NCBI GenBank assembly: GCA_011799875.1
Contig: CM022303.1
Location: 191,877,700-191,941,699, forward strand
Source of the DNA: Thinopyrum elongatum
Taxonomy: Eukaryota; Streptophyta; Magnoliopsida; Poales; Poaceae
DNA length: 64,000 nucleotides
Direction: 5' to 3'
In this document: one piece after another, positions 44,857 to 57,500 of the stretch
Layout: each line of letters starts with the position of its first letter
How positions within the stretch are numbered: position 1 is the stretch's first letter
The notes under the pieces: generated by a model
What the model was told of the DNA's origin: nothing
Databases searched by the model: none
What the model saw: the letters and a program-made list of their open reading frames with translations, nothing else
Program-made: the position numbers and the translations under genes

Positions 44857-46082
44857 TCTATGCGTAGATGTTATTTGCACGAGTAGAACACAAAGGAGTT
44901 GTGGGCGTGGGTGTATACATATTGCTTGCCATTACTAGTTGTTACTTGGTTCAGCGGTATTGTGAGATGAAGTGGCCCGGACCGACATTACGCGTACGCT
45001 TACGCGAGACTGGTTTCACCGCTACGAGCACTCGTTACTTAAAGGTGACTGGCGGGTGTCTGTCTCTCTCACTTTAGTTGAATCGGTTTCAATGAAGAGG
45101 GTTCTTTTAGAAGATCAAAAAGCAATCACTACACCACGTTGTGGTTTTGATGCGTAGGTAAGAACGGTTCTTGCTAGAAGCCCGTAGCAGCCACATAAAA
45201 CTTGCAACAATAAAGTAGAGGACGTCTAACTTGTTTTTGCAGGGCTTGCCGTGATGTGATATGGTCAAGACATGATGTGATATAATTTGTTGTATGAGAT
45301 GATCATGTTTTGTAACAAAATTATCGGCAACCGGCAGGAGCCATATGGTTCTCGCTTTATTGTATGCAATGCAATCGCCATGTAATTGTTTTACTTTATC
45401 ACTAAGCGGTAGCGATAGTCGTAGAAACAATAAGTTGGCGAGACGACAACGATGCTATGATGGAGATCAAGCTGGGGCGCCGGTGACGATGGAGATCATG
45501 ACGGTGCTTCGATGATGGAGATCAAGAGCACAAGATGATGATGGCCATATCATGTCACATATTGAATTGCATGTGATGTTAATCCTTTTATGCATCTTAT
45601 TTTGCTTAGTACGGCGGTAGCATTATAAGATGATCTCTCACTAAATTTCAAGGTACAAGTGTTCTCCCTGAGTATGCACCGTTGCTACAGTTCGTCGTGC
45701 CGAGACACCACATGATGATCGGGTGTCATAAGCTCTACATTCACATACAACGGGTGCAAGCCAGTTTTGCACACGCAGAATACTTGGGTTAAACTTGACG
45801 AGACTAGCATATGCAGATATGGCCTCGGAACACTGAGACCGAAAGGTCGAGCGTGAATCATATAGTAGATATGATCAACATAGTGATGTTCACCATTGAA
45901 AACTACTCCATCTCACGTGATGATCGGACATGGTTTAGTTGATTTGGATCACGTGATCACTTAGATGATTAGAGGGATGTCTATCTAAGTGGGAGTTCTT
46001 AAGTAATATGATTAATTGAACTTTAATTTATCATGAACTTAGTACCTGATAGTATTTTGCATGTCTATGTTGTTGTAGATCA
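44857..46082 (+). other. 5' leader of Angela-type element 2
   Basis: Untranslated leader collinear with 9000-10206. No gene. Confidence 0.7.
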
Positions 46083-49000
46083 ATGGCCCGTGCTACTGTT
46101 CCTTTGAATTTTAATGCGTTCCTAGAGAAAGCTAAGTTGAAAGATGATGGTAGCAACTACACGGACTGGGTCCGTAACTTGAGGATTATCCTCATTGCTG
46201 CACAGAAGAATTACGTCCTAGAAGCACCGCTAGGTGCTAGGCCTGCTGCAGACGCTACTGATGACGTTAAGAACGTCTGGCAGAGCAAAGATGATGACTA
46301 CTCGATAGTTCAGTGTGCCATGCTTTACGGCTTAGAACCGGGACTTCAACGACGTTTTGAACGTCATGGAGCATATGAGATGTTCCAGGAGTTGAAGTTA
46401 ATATTTCGAGCAAATGCCCGGATTGAGAGATATGAAGTCTCCAATAAGTTCTATAGCTGCAAAATGGAGGAGAATAGTTCTGTCAGTGAGCATATACTCA
46501 AAATGTCTGGGTATCATAATCACTTGACTCAGCTGGGAGTTAATCTTCCGGTTGATAGTGTCATTGACAGAGTTCTTCAATCACTGCCACCAAGCTACAA
46601 GAGCTTCGTGATGAACTATAATATGCAAGGGATGGATAAGACAATTCCCGAGCTCTTCGCAATGCTAAAGGCTGCGGAGGTAGAAATCAAGAAGGAGCAT
46701 CAAGTGTTGATGGTCAACAAGACCACCAGTTTCAAGAAAAAGGGTAAAAGGAAGAAGAGGAACTTCAAGAAGAACGGCAAGCAAGTTGCTGCTCAAGTGA
46801 AGAAGGCCAAGTATGGACCTAAGCCTGATACTGAGTGCTTCTACTGCAAAGGGACTGGTCACTGGAAGCGGAACTGCCCCAAGTATTTGGCGGATAAGAA
46901 GGATGGCAAAGTTAACAAAGGTATATGTGATATACATGTTATTGATGTGTACATTACTAATGCTCGCAGTAGTGCCTGGGTATTTGATACTGGTTCTGTT
47001 GCTAATATTTGCAACTCGAAACAGGGACTACGGATTAAGCGAAGATTGGCTAAGGACGAGGTGACGATGCGTGTGGGAAATGGTTCCAAAGTCGATATGA
47101 TCGCCGTCGGCACGCTACCTCTACATCTACCTTTGGGATTAGTTTTAGACCTAAATAATTGTTATTTGGTGCCAGCGTTAAGCATGAACATTATATCTGG
47201 ATCTTGTTTGATGCGAGACGGTTATTCATTTAAATCTGAGAATAATGGTTGTTCTATTTATATGAGTAATATCTTTTATGGTCATGCACCCTTGAAGAGT
47301 GGTCTATTTTTGTTGAATCTCGATAGTAGTGATACACATATTCATAATATTGAAACCAAAAGATGCAGAGTTGATAGTGCAACTTATTTGTGGCACTGCC
47401 GTTTGGGTCATATTGGTGTACAGCGCATGAAGAAACTCCATACTGATGGACTTTTGGAATCACTTGATTATGAATCACTTGGTACTTGCGAACCATGCCT
47501 CATGGGCAAGATGACTAAAACTCCGTTCTCCGGAACAATGGAGCGAGCAACAGATTTATTGGAAATAATACATACCGATGTATGCGGTCCGATGAATATT
47601 GAGGCTCGCGGCGGGTATCATTGTTTTCTGACCTTCACAGATGATTTGAGCAGATATGGGTATATCTACTTGATGAAACATAAGTCTGAAACATTTGAAA
47701 AGTTCAAAGAATTTCAGAGTGAAGTGAAAAATCATCGTAACAAGAAAATAAAGTTTCTGCGATCCGATCGTGGAGGAGAATATTTGAGTTACGAGTTTGG
47801 TCTTCATTTGAAACAATGCGGAATAGTTTCGCAACTCACGCCACCCGAAACACCACAGCGTAATGGCGTGTCCGAATGTCGTAACCGCACTTTATTAGAT
47901 ATGGTGCGATCTATGATGTCTCTTACTGATTTACCGCTATCGTTTTGGGGTTATGCTTTAGAGACGGCTGCATTCACGTTAAATAGGGCACCATCTAAAT
48001 CCGTTGAGACGACACCTTATGAACTATGGTTTGGCAAGAAACCCAAGTTGTCGTTTCTTAAAGTTTGGGGCTGCGATGCTTATGTGAAAAAGCTTCAACC
48101 TGATAAGCTCGAACCCAAATCGAAGAAATGTGTCTTCATAGGATACCCAAAGGAGACTATTGGGTACACCTTCTATCACAGATCCGAAGGCAAGACATTC
48201 GTTGCTAAGAATGGATCCTTTCTAGAGAAGGAGTTTCTCTCGAAAGAAGTGAGTGGGAGGAAAGTAGAACTTGATGAGGTAACTGTACCTGCTCCCATAT
48301 TGGAAAGTAGTTCATCACAGAAATCAGTTCCTGTGACTCCTACACCAATTAGCGAGGAAGCTAATGATGATAATCATGTAACTTCATATCAAGTTACTAC
48401 CGAACCTCGTAGGTCAACCAGAGTAAGATCCGCACCAGAGTGGTACGGTAATCCTGTTCTGGAGGTCATGTTACTTGACCATGACGAACGTACGAACTAT
48501 GAGGAAGCGATGATGAGCCCAGATTCTGCGAAATGGCTTGAGGCCATGAAATCTGAGATGGGATCCATGTATGAAAACAAAGTGTGGACTTTGGTTGACT
48601 TGCCCGATGATCGGCAAGCCATAGAGAATAAATGGAGCTACAAGAAGAAGACTGACGCTGACGGTAATGTTACTGTCTACAAAGCTCGACTTGTTGCAAA
48701 AGGTTTTCGACAAGTTCAAGGAGTTGACTACGATGAGACCTTCTCACCCGTAGCGATGCTTAAGTTCGTCTGAATCATGTTAGCAATTGCCGCATTTTAT
48801 GATTATGAAATTTGGCAAATGGATGTAAAAACTGCATTCCTGAATGGATTTCTGGAAGAAGAGTTTTATATGATGCAACCCGAAGGTTTTATCGATCCAA
48901 AGGATGCTAACAAAGTGTGCAAGCTCCAGTGATCCATTTATGGACTGGTGCAAGCATCTCGGAGTTGGAATAAACGTTTTGATAGTGTGATCAAAGCATA

Positions 49001-50060
49001 TGGTTTTATACAGACTTTTGGAGAAGCCTGTATTTACAAGAAAGTGAGTGGGAGCTCTGTAGCATTTCTAATATTATATGTGGATGACATATTGTTGATT
49101 GGAAATGATATAGAATTTCTGGATAGCATAAAAGGATACTTGAATAAAAGTTTTTCAATGAAAGACCTCGGTGAAGCTGCTTATATATTGGGCATCAAGA
49201 TCTATAGAGATAGATCAAGACGCTTAATTGGACTTTCACAAAGCACATACCTTGATAAAATTTTGAAGAAATTCAAAATGGATCAAGCAAAGAAAGGGTT
49301 CTTGCCTGTGTTGCAAGGTGTGAAGTTGAGTAAGACTCAATGCCCGACCACTGCAGAAGATAGAGAGAAAATGAAAGTCATTCCCTATGCCTCAGCCATA
49401 GGTTCTATCATGTATGCAATGCTGTGTACCAGACCTGATGTGCGCCTTGCTATAAGTTTAGCAGGGAGGTACCAAAGTAATCCAGGAGTGGATCACTGGA
49501 CAGCGGTCAAGAACATCCTGAAATACCTAAAAAGGACTAAGGATATGTTTCTCGTTTATGGAGGTCACAAAGAGCTCGTCGTAAGTGGTTACGTCGATGC
49601 AAGTTTTGACACTGATCCGGATGACTCTAAGTCACAAACCGGATACGTATTTATATTGAACGGTGGAGCTGTCAGTTGGTGCAGTTCTAAGCAAAGCGTC
49701 GTGGCGGGATCTACGTGTGAAGCGGAGTACATAGCTGCTTCGGAAGCAGCGAATGAAGGAGTCTGGATGAAGGAGTTCATATCCGATCTAGGTGTCATAC
49801 CTAGTGCATCGGGTCCAATGAAAATCTTTTGTGACAATACTGGTGCAATTGCCTTGGCAAAGGAATCCAGATTTCACAAGAGAACCAAGCACATCAAGAG
49901 ACGCTTCAATTCCATCCGTGATCAAGTCAAGGAGGGAGACATAGAGATTTGCAAAATACATATGGATCTGAATGTTGCAGACCCGTTGACTAAGCCTCTC
50001 TCACGAGCAAAACATGATCAGCACCAAGACTCCATGGGTGTTAGAATCATTACTGTGTAA
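46083..50060 (+). pseudogene. gag-pol: Copia gag-pol of Angela-type element 2, two nonsense codons
   Basis: One frame of 1326 codons from ATG 46083 to TAA 50058, broken only by TGA at 48771-48773 and 48930-48932. Both stand where element 1 has CGA or where arginine is expected, consistent with methyl-CpG decay. Domains by residue: gag 1-240; CCHC knuckle C-F-Y-C-x4-G-H-x4-C at about 251; protease D-T-G at 302; integrase W-H-C-R-L-G-H at about 436 and C-E-P-C at about 469, catalytic D near 499 and 562 with E near 597; RT from about 850 with Y-V-D-D near 998; RNase H with A-E-Y-I-A-A-S near 1215 and D-N-T-G-A near 1250. The second half from 48948 remains open. Confidence 0.95.
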
Positions 50061-50082
50061 TCTAGATTATTGACTCTAGTGC

Positions 50083-50093
50083 AAGTGGGAGAC
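50083..50093 (+). promoter_or_regulatory. Polypurine tract of Angela-type element 2
   Basis: AAGTGGGAGAC directly before the 3' LTR. Confidence 0.75.
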
Positions 50094-51818
50094 TGAAGGA
50101 AATATGCCCTAGAGGCAATAATAAAATTGTTATTTATATTTCCTTATATCATGATAAATGTTTATTATTCATGCTAGAATTGTATTAACCGGAAACTTAA
50201 TACATGTGTGAATACATAGACAAACAGAGTGTCACTAGTATGCCTCTACTTGACTAGCTCGTTAATCAAAGATGGTTAAGTTTCCTAGCCATAGACATGA
50301 GTTGTCATTTGATGAACGGGATCACATCATTAGAGAATGATGTGATTGACAAGACCCATCTGTTAGCTTAGCACGATGATCGTTTAGTTTGTTGCTATTG
50401 CTTTCTTCATGACTTATACCTATTCCTCTGACTATGAGATTATGCAACTCCCGAATACCGGAGGAACACCTTGTGTGCTATTAAACGTCACAACGTAACT
50501 GGGTGATTATAAAGATGCTCTACAGGTGTCTCCGATGGTGTTTGTTGAGTTGGCATAGATCGAGATTAGGATTTGTCACTCTGATTGTTGGAGAGGTATC
50601 TCTGGGCCCTCTCGGTAATGCACATCATATGAAGCCTTGCAAGCAATGTGACTAATGAGTTAGTTATGAGATGATGCATTACAGAACGAGTAAAGAGACT
50701 TGCCGGTAACGAGATTGAACTAGGTATGATGATACCGACGATCGAATCTCGGGCAAGTAACATACCGATGACAAAGGGAACAACGTATGTTGTTATGCGG
50801 TTTGACCGATAAAGATCTTCATAGAATATGTGGGAGTCAATATGAGCATCCAGGTTCCGCTATTGGTTATTGACCGGAGATGAGTCTCGGTCATGTCTAC
50901 ATAGTTCTCGAACCGTAGGGTCCGCACGCTTAACGTTCGATGACGATCGATATTATGAGTTTATGTGTTTTGATTTATCGAAGGTAGTTCGGAGTCCCGA
51001 ATGAGATCACGGACATGACGAGGAGTCTTGGAATGTCTGAGAGGTAAAGATTGATATATTGGAAGATAGTATTTGGCCTCCGGAAAAGTTCCGGAAGGTT
51101 CCGGATATTTATCGGAGTACCGGAGGGGTTACCGGAACCCCCCGGGGAGTCAATGGGCCTTATTGGGCCTTAGTGGAAGAGAGGAGGAGGCGGCCAGGTG
51201 GAGGGCGCCCCCCTCCCCCCCCCCCCCAAGCCCAATCCGAATTGGGGTGGGGGCCGGCCCCCCCTTTCCTTCTCCCTCTCTCCCTCTTCCTACTCCAACT
51301 GGGGAAGGGGGGAAACCTACTCCTACTGGGAGTAGGACTCCCCCCCTTGGGCGCACCATAGAGGGCCGGCCCTCCCCTCCTCCACTCCTTTATATACGGA
51401 GGAGGGGGGCACCCCATAGACACAAGTTGATTGTTTTTAGCCGTGTGCGGTGCCCCCCTCCACAGATTTCCACCTCGGTCATATTTTCGGAGAGCTTAGG
51501 CGAAGCCCTACCGGAATCACTTCATCATCACCGTCACCACGCCGTCGTGCTGACGAAACTCTCCCTCGGCCTCAACTGGATCAAGAGTTCGAGGGACGTC
51601 ACCGAGCTGAACGTGTGCAGATCGCGGAGGTGTCGTGCGTTCGGTACTTGGATCGGTTGGATCGCAAAGACGTTTGACTACATCAACCGCGTTACTAAAC
51701 GCTTCCGCTTTCGGTCTACGAGGGTACGTGGACACACTCTCCCCGCTCGTTGCTATGCTTCTCCTAGATAGATCTTGCGTGATCATAGGAAAATTTTGAA
51801 ATACTACGTTCACCAACA
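50094..51818 (+). repeat. 3' LTR of Angela-type element 2
   Basis: 1725 bp, collinear with 43120-44839. The last bases read TTCACCAACA instead of TTCCCCAACA. Confidence 0.92.
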
Positions 51819-53065
51819 ATCTGAGTTTCCGCCACTTGTTTACAAGGGAAAAGAGAAGATGGTGGAGACACCCAACTCCAAGCTACCTGGGAAAAGAGGC
51901 GGCATCGTGGTCATATTGTTGTCAGCATCGTCTTCAACAGGAAGTCCTACCAATGCTCGGAATATACTTCGAGCCGATGCTCCTGAGTTTGTCCCCTCAC
52001 TGGCCCATAAACCTAGTGGGGAACGCTTGGGAATAATGCAAAAACATTCCCTAGAATGGAAGGGAGTGTCCCTTACATCTGGTGACCTCAAAACAGGCCA
52101 CATGGATCCAACATCTGCACCATCATTTCCTCTGTCTGAAGAAGCACCCATCTTACGAGAATCCTTTGAAGGTTCATTTGATCCAGTGCGAGATCAACGG
52201 TGACAGAGAAATGTCCGTCGATCTTGGATTGATCTTCCAGCTGCCGTAGATCAAGATACAGCGAGCCGACACCGTTCTCATGTGAGCAAGTCTGTCAAGG
52301 GGAGATGGAAAAACACTCCTCGAAAGATCCAAGTTCAGAATCCAGATGACTCATATGTTGTTAAATGCATATGTCAAGCAATAAGGTCACAGCTTCCCGG
52401 TGCATCCACATCACAAAATGATGAGGGTGGTGCCATCATGCGACTGGCGGAGGTCCTGGTTCAACGACCTGAGTACCAAGAATTCATTCAGCAACATCCT
52501 GAACATCAAGAGTATGTGAACCAAGCTGCTCGTGTCCGATCAAGAAGAGCGGCGTACAAAGAAAGAGAAAGGGCAGTACGAGCAAGGTCTGGGTCAAGCA
52601 GAGTACAAGGGGCAGAACACACTCCATCAGATCAGGACAGTCGGGCTAAAGTGAACAAGTGGCCATCAAATCCATCAAATAAGGTGGCCACGAGCTTGTC
52701 TCCATGGCCCTCTCGTAGGCAGACCAAGAATAATTCATTTGAGGTGTTCCAAGCAATGCCAGTTGGTGTCAGGGCAGCGTCAGACAAGACCAGCGAAACA
52801 TCCTCCACATCAATACATTTCAAGAAGAAGAAGGCACGCAAAACTGTCGTAGAAGGTCCTCATCGTAAGACACGAAGCCAAAAAGGTTCAGATTATGAAG
52901 AACTTGGGTCCAGCTGTGGCGGGTCTTTTAATCCCCTATTGGACAGTACCCCTTGTCCTTCTGAAAATGAGATAGAACTCCACCATGGTGCAGAGCATAC
53001 AGAACAAGTCCTAGCCTCGAATGAAACTCGTTCGGTTGAGGAGCAATTAGCCAACCTTACGGCAG

Positions 53066-54576
53066 TGATACGTCTCCAAAGTATCAATAATTTTTTATTA
53101 TTCCATGCTATTATATTATCTGTTTTGGATGTTTTATATGCTATTTTATATTATTTTTGGGACTAACCTATTAACCTAGAGCCCAGTGCCAGTTTCTATT
53201 TTTTTTTCTTGTTTTTGAGTTTCGCAGAAAAGGAATACCAAACGGAGTCCAAACGGAATAAATCCTTTGCGGTGATTTTTCTTGGACCAGAAGACACCCA
53301 GGAGACTTGGAGTGCAAGTCAGAAGAGCCACAAGGCGGCCACAAGGGTGGAGGGCGCGCCCTCCTGTCTTGTGGGCCCCTCGGTGACCCCCTGACCTAGA
53401 TCTTCCTCCTATATATTCACATATATTCCCAAACCACCAGAAGCATCCACGAAAACACTTTTTCACTGCCGCAACCTTCTGTACCCGTGAGATCCCATCC
53501 TGGGGCCTTTTCCGGCATCCTGCCGGAGGGGGATTCGATCACGGAGGGCTTCTACATCAACATCATTGCCCTTTCGATGAAGCGTGAGTAGTTTACCTCA
53601 GACCTACGGGTCCATAGCTAGTAGCTAGATGGAGATCTATCCGATGTAATATTCTTTTGCGGTGTGTTTGTCGAGATCCGATGAATTGTGGATTTATGAT
53701 CAGCTTATCTATGAATATTATTTGAATCTTCTCTGAATTCTTTTATGCATGATTTGATATCTTTGTAATTCTCTTTGAACTATCGGTTTGGTTTGGCCAA
53801 CTAGATTGGTTTTTCTTGAAATGGGAGAAGTGCTTAGCTTTGGGTTCAATCGTGCGGTGTTCTTTCCCAGTGACAGTAGGGGCAGCAAGGCACGTATTGT
53901 ATTGTTGCCATCGAGGATAAAAAGATGGGGTTTTCATCATATTGCTTGAGTTAATTCCTCTACATCATGTCATCTTACTTAATGCGTTACTCCGTTCTTT
54001 ATGAACTTAATACTCTAGATGCATGCTGGATAGCGGTCGATGTGTGGAGTAATAGTAGTAGATGCATAATCGTTTCGGTCTACTTGATATGGACGTGATG
54101 CCTATATTTCATAATTGTTGCCTTGGATATCATCATAACTTTGTGCTTTTCTATCAATTGCCCGACAGTAATTTGTTCACCCACCATATTATTTGCTATC
54201 ATGAGAGAAGCCTCTAGTGAAACCTATGGCCCCCGGGTCTATTTTTCATCATATTACTTTCTGATCTACTATTTTGCAATCTTTTATTTTCAGATCTATA
54301 AACCAAAAATACCAAAAATATTTACTTTATCTTTTGTTTAGTTTCATCTATCTCTATCAGATCTCACTTTTGCAAGTACCCGTGAAGGGATTGACAACCC
54401 CTTTATCGCGTTGGGTGCAAGTTGTTTGATTGTTTGTGCAGGTATTGGTGATTTATGCGTTGTCTCCTACTGGATTAATACCTTGGTTCTCTAACTGAAG
54501 GAAATACTTATCTCTACTTTGCTGCATCACCCTTTCCTCTTCAAGGGAAAAACCAACGCAAGCTCAAGAAGTAGTA
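53066..54576 (+). mobile_element. Solo LTR, Athila type, with GGCAG target duplication
   Basis: 1511 bp from TGATACGTCTCCAAAG to CAAGAAGTAGTA, flanked by GGCAG (53061-53065 and 54577-54581). Start and the end CAAGGGAAAAACCAACGC-AAGCTCAAG resemble Triticeae WHAM/Sabrina LTRs, which normally end TAGCA; here the last CA has become TA. No internal domain. It interrupts the Tat gag within A-N-L-T-A, and the frame resumes after it. Confidence 0.88.
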
Positions 54577-57500
54577 GGCAGCACTTCAGCAAAAGGAAGA
54601 CGAGCTAGCAGCCCTTCGAATTCAGATGAGCAATAACCAGAACAAAGGAAATGAAGGGGATGGTGGCGCAAGTGCTAGCAGCCAACATGGAGGAGCAGGG
54701 CTTAACCTTGAGGCGATCCAAAGAATGATCGCTGAAGGGGTAAAGTCCCAGTTGATGCAAACTCAGTACTCGATGCGGCCAGGGTATGTTAAGCCGTACC
54801 CACCTGATGTGGACCTAGTTCCTTTCCCAACAAATTACAGGCAGTCGTAGTTTAGTAACTTCAACGGGAGTGGATCTCCCCATGAGCACATAGCACACTT
54901 CCTTGCTGCTTGTCAGGATACGGCTAACAACGGAGCACTTCTCCTTAGGCAGTTTGTACAGACATTGTCTGGGCCTGCCTTCACTTGGTACAGCAAGCTA
55001 GCTCCAAGCTCCATAAAAATATGGGAGCAAATGCAAAATTCATTTCTCGAGCGATTTTATAGCACGCAGAGAACTGTGGGCATCACTGAGTTAACCCAAA
55101 TAGAACAAGAGTTTAATGAGAGGGCGGCTAATTTCATAAACAGATGGAGAAACCTAAGTCTTCACTGCCCACAGCCAATCACTAAGCCAGAAGCAGTGCG
55201 CATGTGCATGAATAATCTCCGCTCGGAAGTGGCTGTCCAGTTACAAGGAGTGAGGCCCCTCACATTTGAAGGGTTAGCTTCAAAATCCACGGATATAGAA
55301 AATTTTATGCAGCTTATCGCTCGTCAAACAAAAACGACGTTCAACAAGCCCACAGACAAAGGTGGTCAGCGAGAAAAGTTGCCGATGAAACCCAAGTCTG
55401 CACAAGCCATGGAGACAACAGCGGTAAAACCTCAGTTTCAGCCCGGAAGAGCACCTATAAGGAACCAAGGACAGAAAGATGCACAGGTCGGTAGGAGGCC
55501 AACTCTCAGCGAACGGCAAAACAGGGAGTATTCTTTTCCTGTAGAAGAAATTGATGACCTTTTCACTGGTTTAAAGGAGTTGAGTCTTATAGAACTTCCC
55601 AAACCCAAAAGGCCAGAAGAAGCTTCAAAATTTAATGACCCAAATTTCTGTCACTACCATCGCATTTTGGGCCATACACTCAAAGATTGCTTTGTTGTGA
55701 AGAATATCATCCAGAAAATGATCGATGAGGGGACTATTGATGCGGACCTCCTCAAAATCATGACAAAGGGAAAGAAAAAGGCTTCAGCAAATGTCGCCAC
55801 CCTCCAAGATGATGCGGTGAGTTCTGCGTCTTCAAATATGAAGGGTACTTATGATGATGCAGTACTGATTTCCAAATATGGATGTTCTCCTGTGATAATT
55901 CCAGGCCTTGCCAAATCGCAAGATCAGCCTAAAGGAGAGGCTTACATTCCCTTCAGCAATGGTGCAGCCCAAGATTGGGGGCCACGGTGGTCAAAACGCC
56001 ATGTACTACCCCCAGTGATGGAAGAAGCTCCTCCTCTGCGCTTCGCACCGAAGATATATCAGCACACCACGAAGCGCATGAGAATACCAAGTGAAGAATT
56101 CAACGTTCTCACTATTGGTGTGTTCGAGGATGATGGCGAGTCTCTATGCTTCCCTAACAAAGAACCATTAGAAGTTGATCAGGTTCATGTTAGATCAGGT
56201 CGTCAATTAGCAGACCCTCATCCTCCACCTAGAAAGGAACCAAAAAGCAAGGATGCAGTTCCAAATGATTCGACGGACCCTGCCTGTAGGGTGCCAGTCA
56301 AGTATGATGTAATCGCACATTTGAAGAAAATACCAGCTATGCTTTCTGTGTATGATGCTTTGTATCTTTCATCTGATATGCGTAAAGCTATTGTCACGGC
56401 ACTCACGTCTCCAGAAGACTACAGAGTAGAAGTATCTCAAACTGAGGTAGAAGAATCTGAAGTCCTAAATATGATGTTCACATATGAGGATATGCTGTTA
56501 GGCCCCAAGAAGCACAACAGACCTCTTCTCATGTTTGGCGAGATTGATTTATTGCCGATACATCGCATAATGATAGATGGTGGGTCAGCTATAAATCTGC
56601 TACCATTGCGTACACTCAAAAAGATTGGATATTCCAAGGGAGATTTGAGCAGGTCTAACGTGGTTATACATGGATTTAACCAATTAGGGCAAGAAGCTAT
56701 GGGTACCATTTCGTTAGTTTTAAAATTGGATACACTATCCACATACGTGAAGTTTCACGTGATTGATGCGGCCACATCATATAATGCATTGCTTGGATGC
56801 CCATGGTTACATGAGAATCAAGTTGTGCCATCCACTTTATATCAGTGTATCAAATATATAGATCGGACAAGTGATACAGTCAGAATATTTGCTGATAAGA
56901 AGCCATTCACTATAGCTGAATCTTTCTATGCTGATGCAAAGTTCTACTTCGAGCATGTTGATAAGGTGCAGAAGCCAAAATCCTGGAAAATACCCGAGGC
57001 AAATGTGGTAGAAAAGGAGGCCGCAGAATCCTCGTCAAAGAAAAAGACCTACCAGTATATACCAAGCAACCAAAGGAAGAAGGGTGACCCAATATTTCGT
57101 GTCATAGACAAATCCCATGACATGAAAGGTACTAATTTCCCTACGCCCTTACCTCCTTTGGTACAATATAGAATAAAGCAATCCCAAAAAGAATCGCGTC
57201 TTTCGAACACCAGTGGAAATGAAAATAAAAATATAACACAAATATCTATGTATAATAAAGATGATGAATCTTTACACATCTCTTTGTACGATAATAGAGT
57301 CTTGTACATGATGCAGCAAATGGGTTATGACATCGCCACTGGTCCGTCCCTATGTGATGGCCGGGGACAGCTAGCACCTTTTGAGAAGGTGTTATCTCAA
57401 GAACAACTCGCAGCTCTTCACGAAGACCATGTTTTGAAAGAAAAGAAGCATGGGTTAGGATATGAAGTTTGTATGGCTTCGGCTGAGTATACGGACATGA

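Larger units (their letters stand above)
43120..51818 (+). mobile_element. Angela/BARE-type Copia LTR retrotransposon 2
   Basis: 8699 bp, inserted in the Tat gag. LTRs start TGAAGGAAAT and end CCAACA. Flanks are ATCCA (43115-43119) and ATCTG (51819-51823), a target duplication with two differences. The gag frame of the host continues correctly across it, which supports a single insertion event. Better preserved than element 1. Confidence 0.93.

Noticed and set aside
51775..53166. Two separate hypothetical genes
   Set aside because: They are consecutive parts of the same Tat gag, separated only by TGA 52201 and cut by the solo LTR at 53066.
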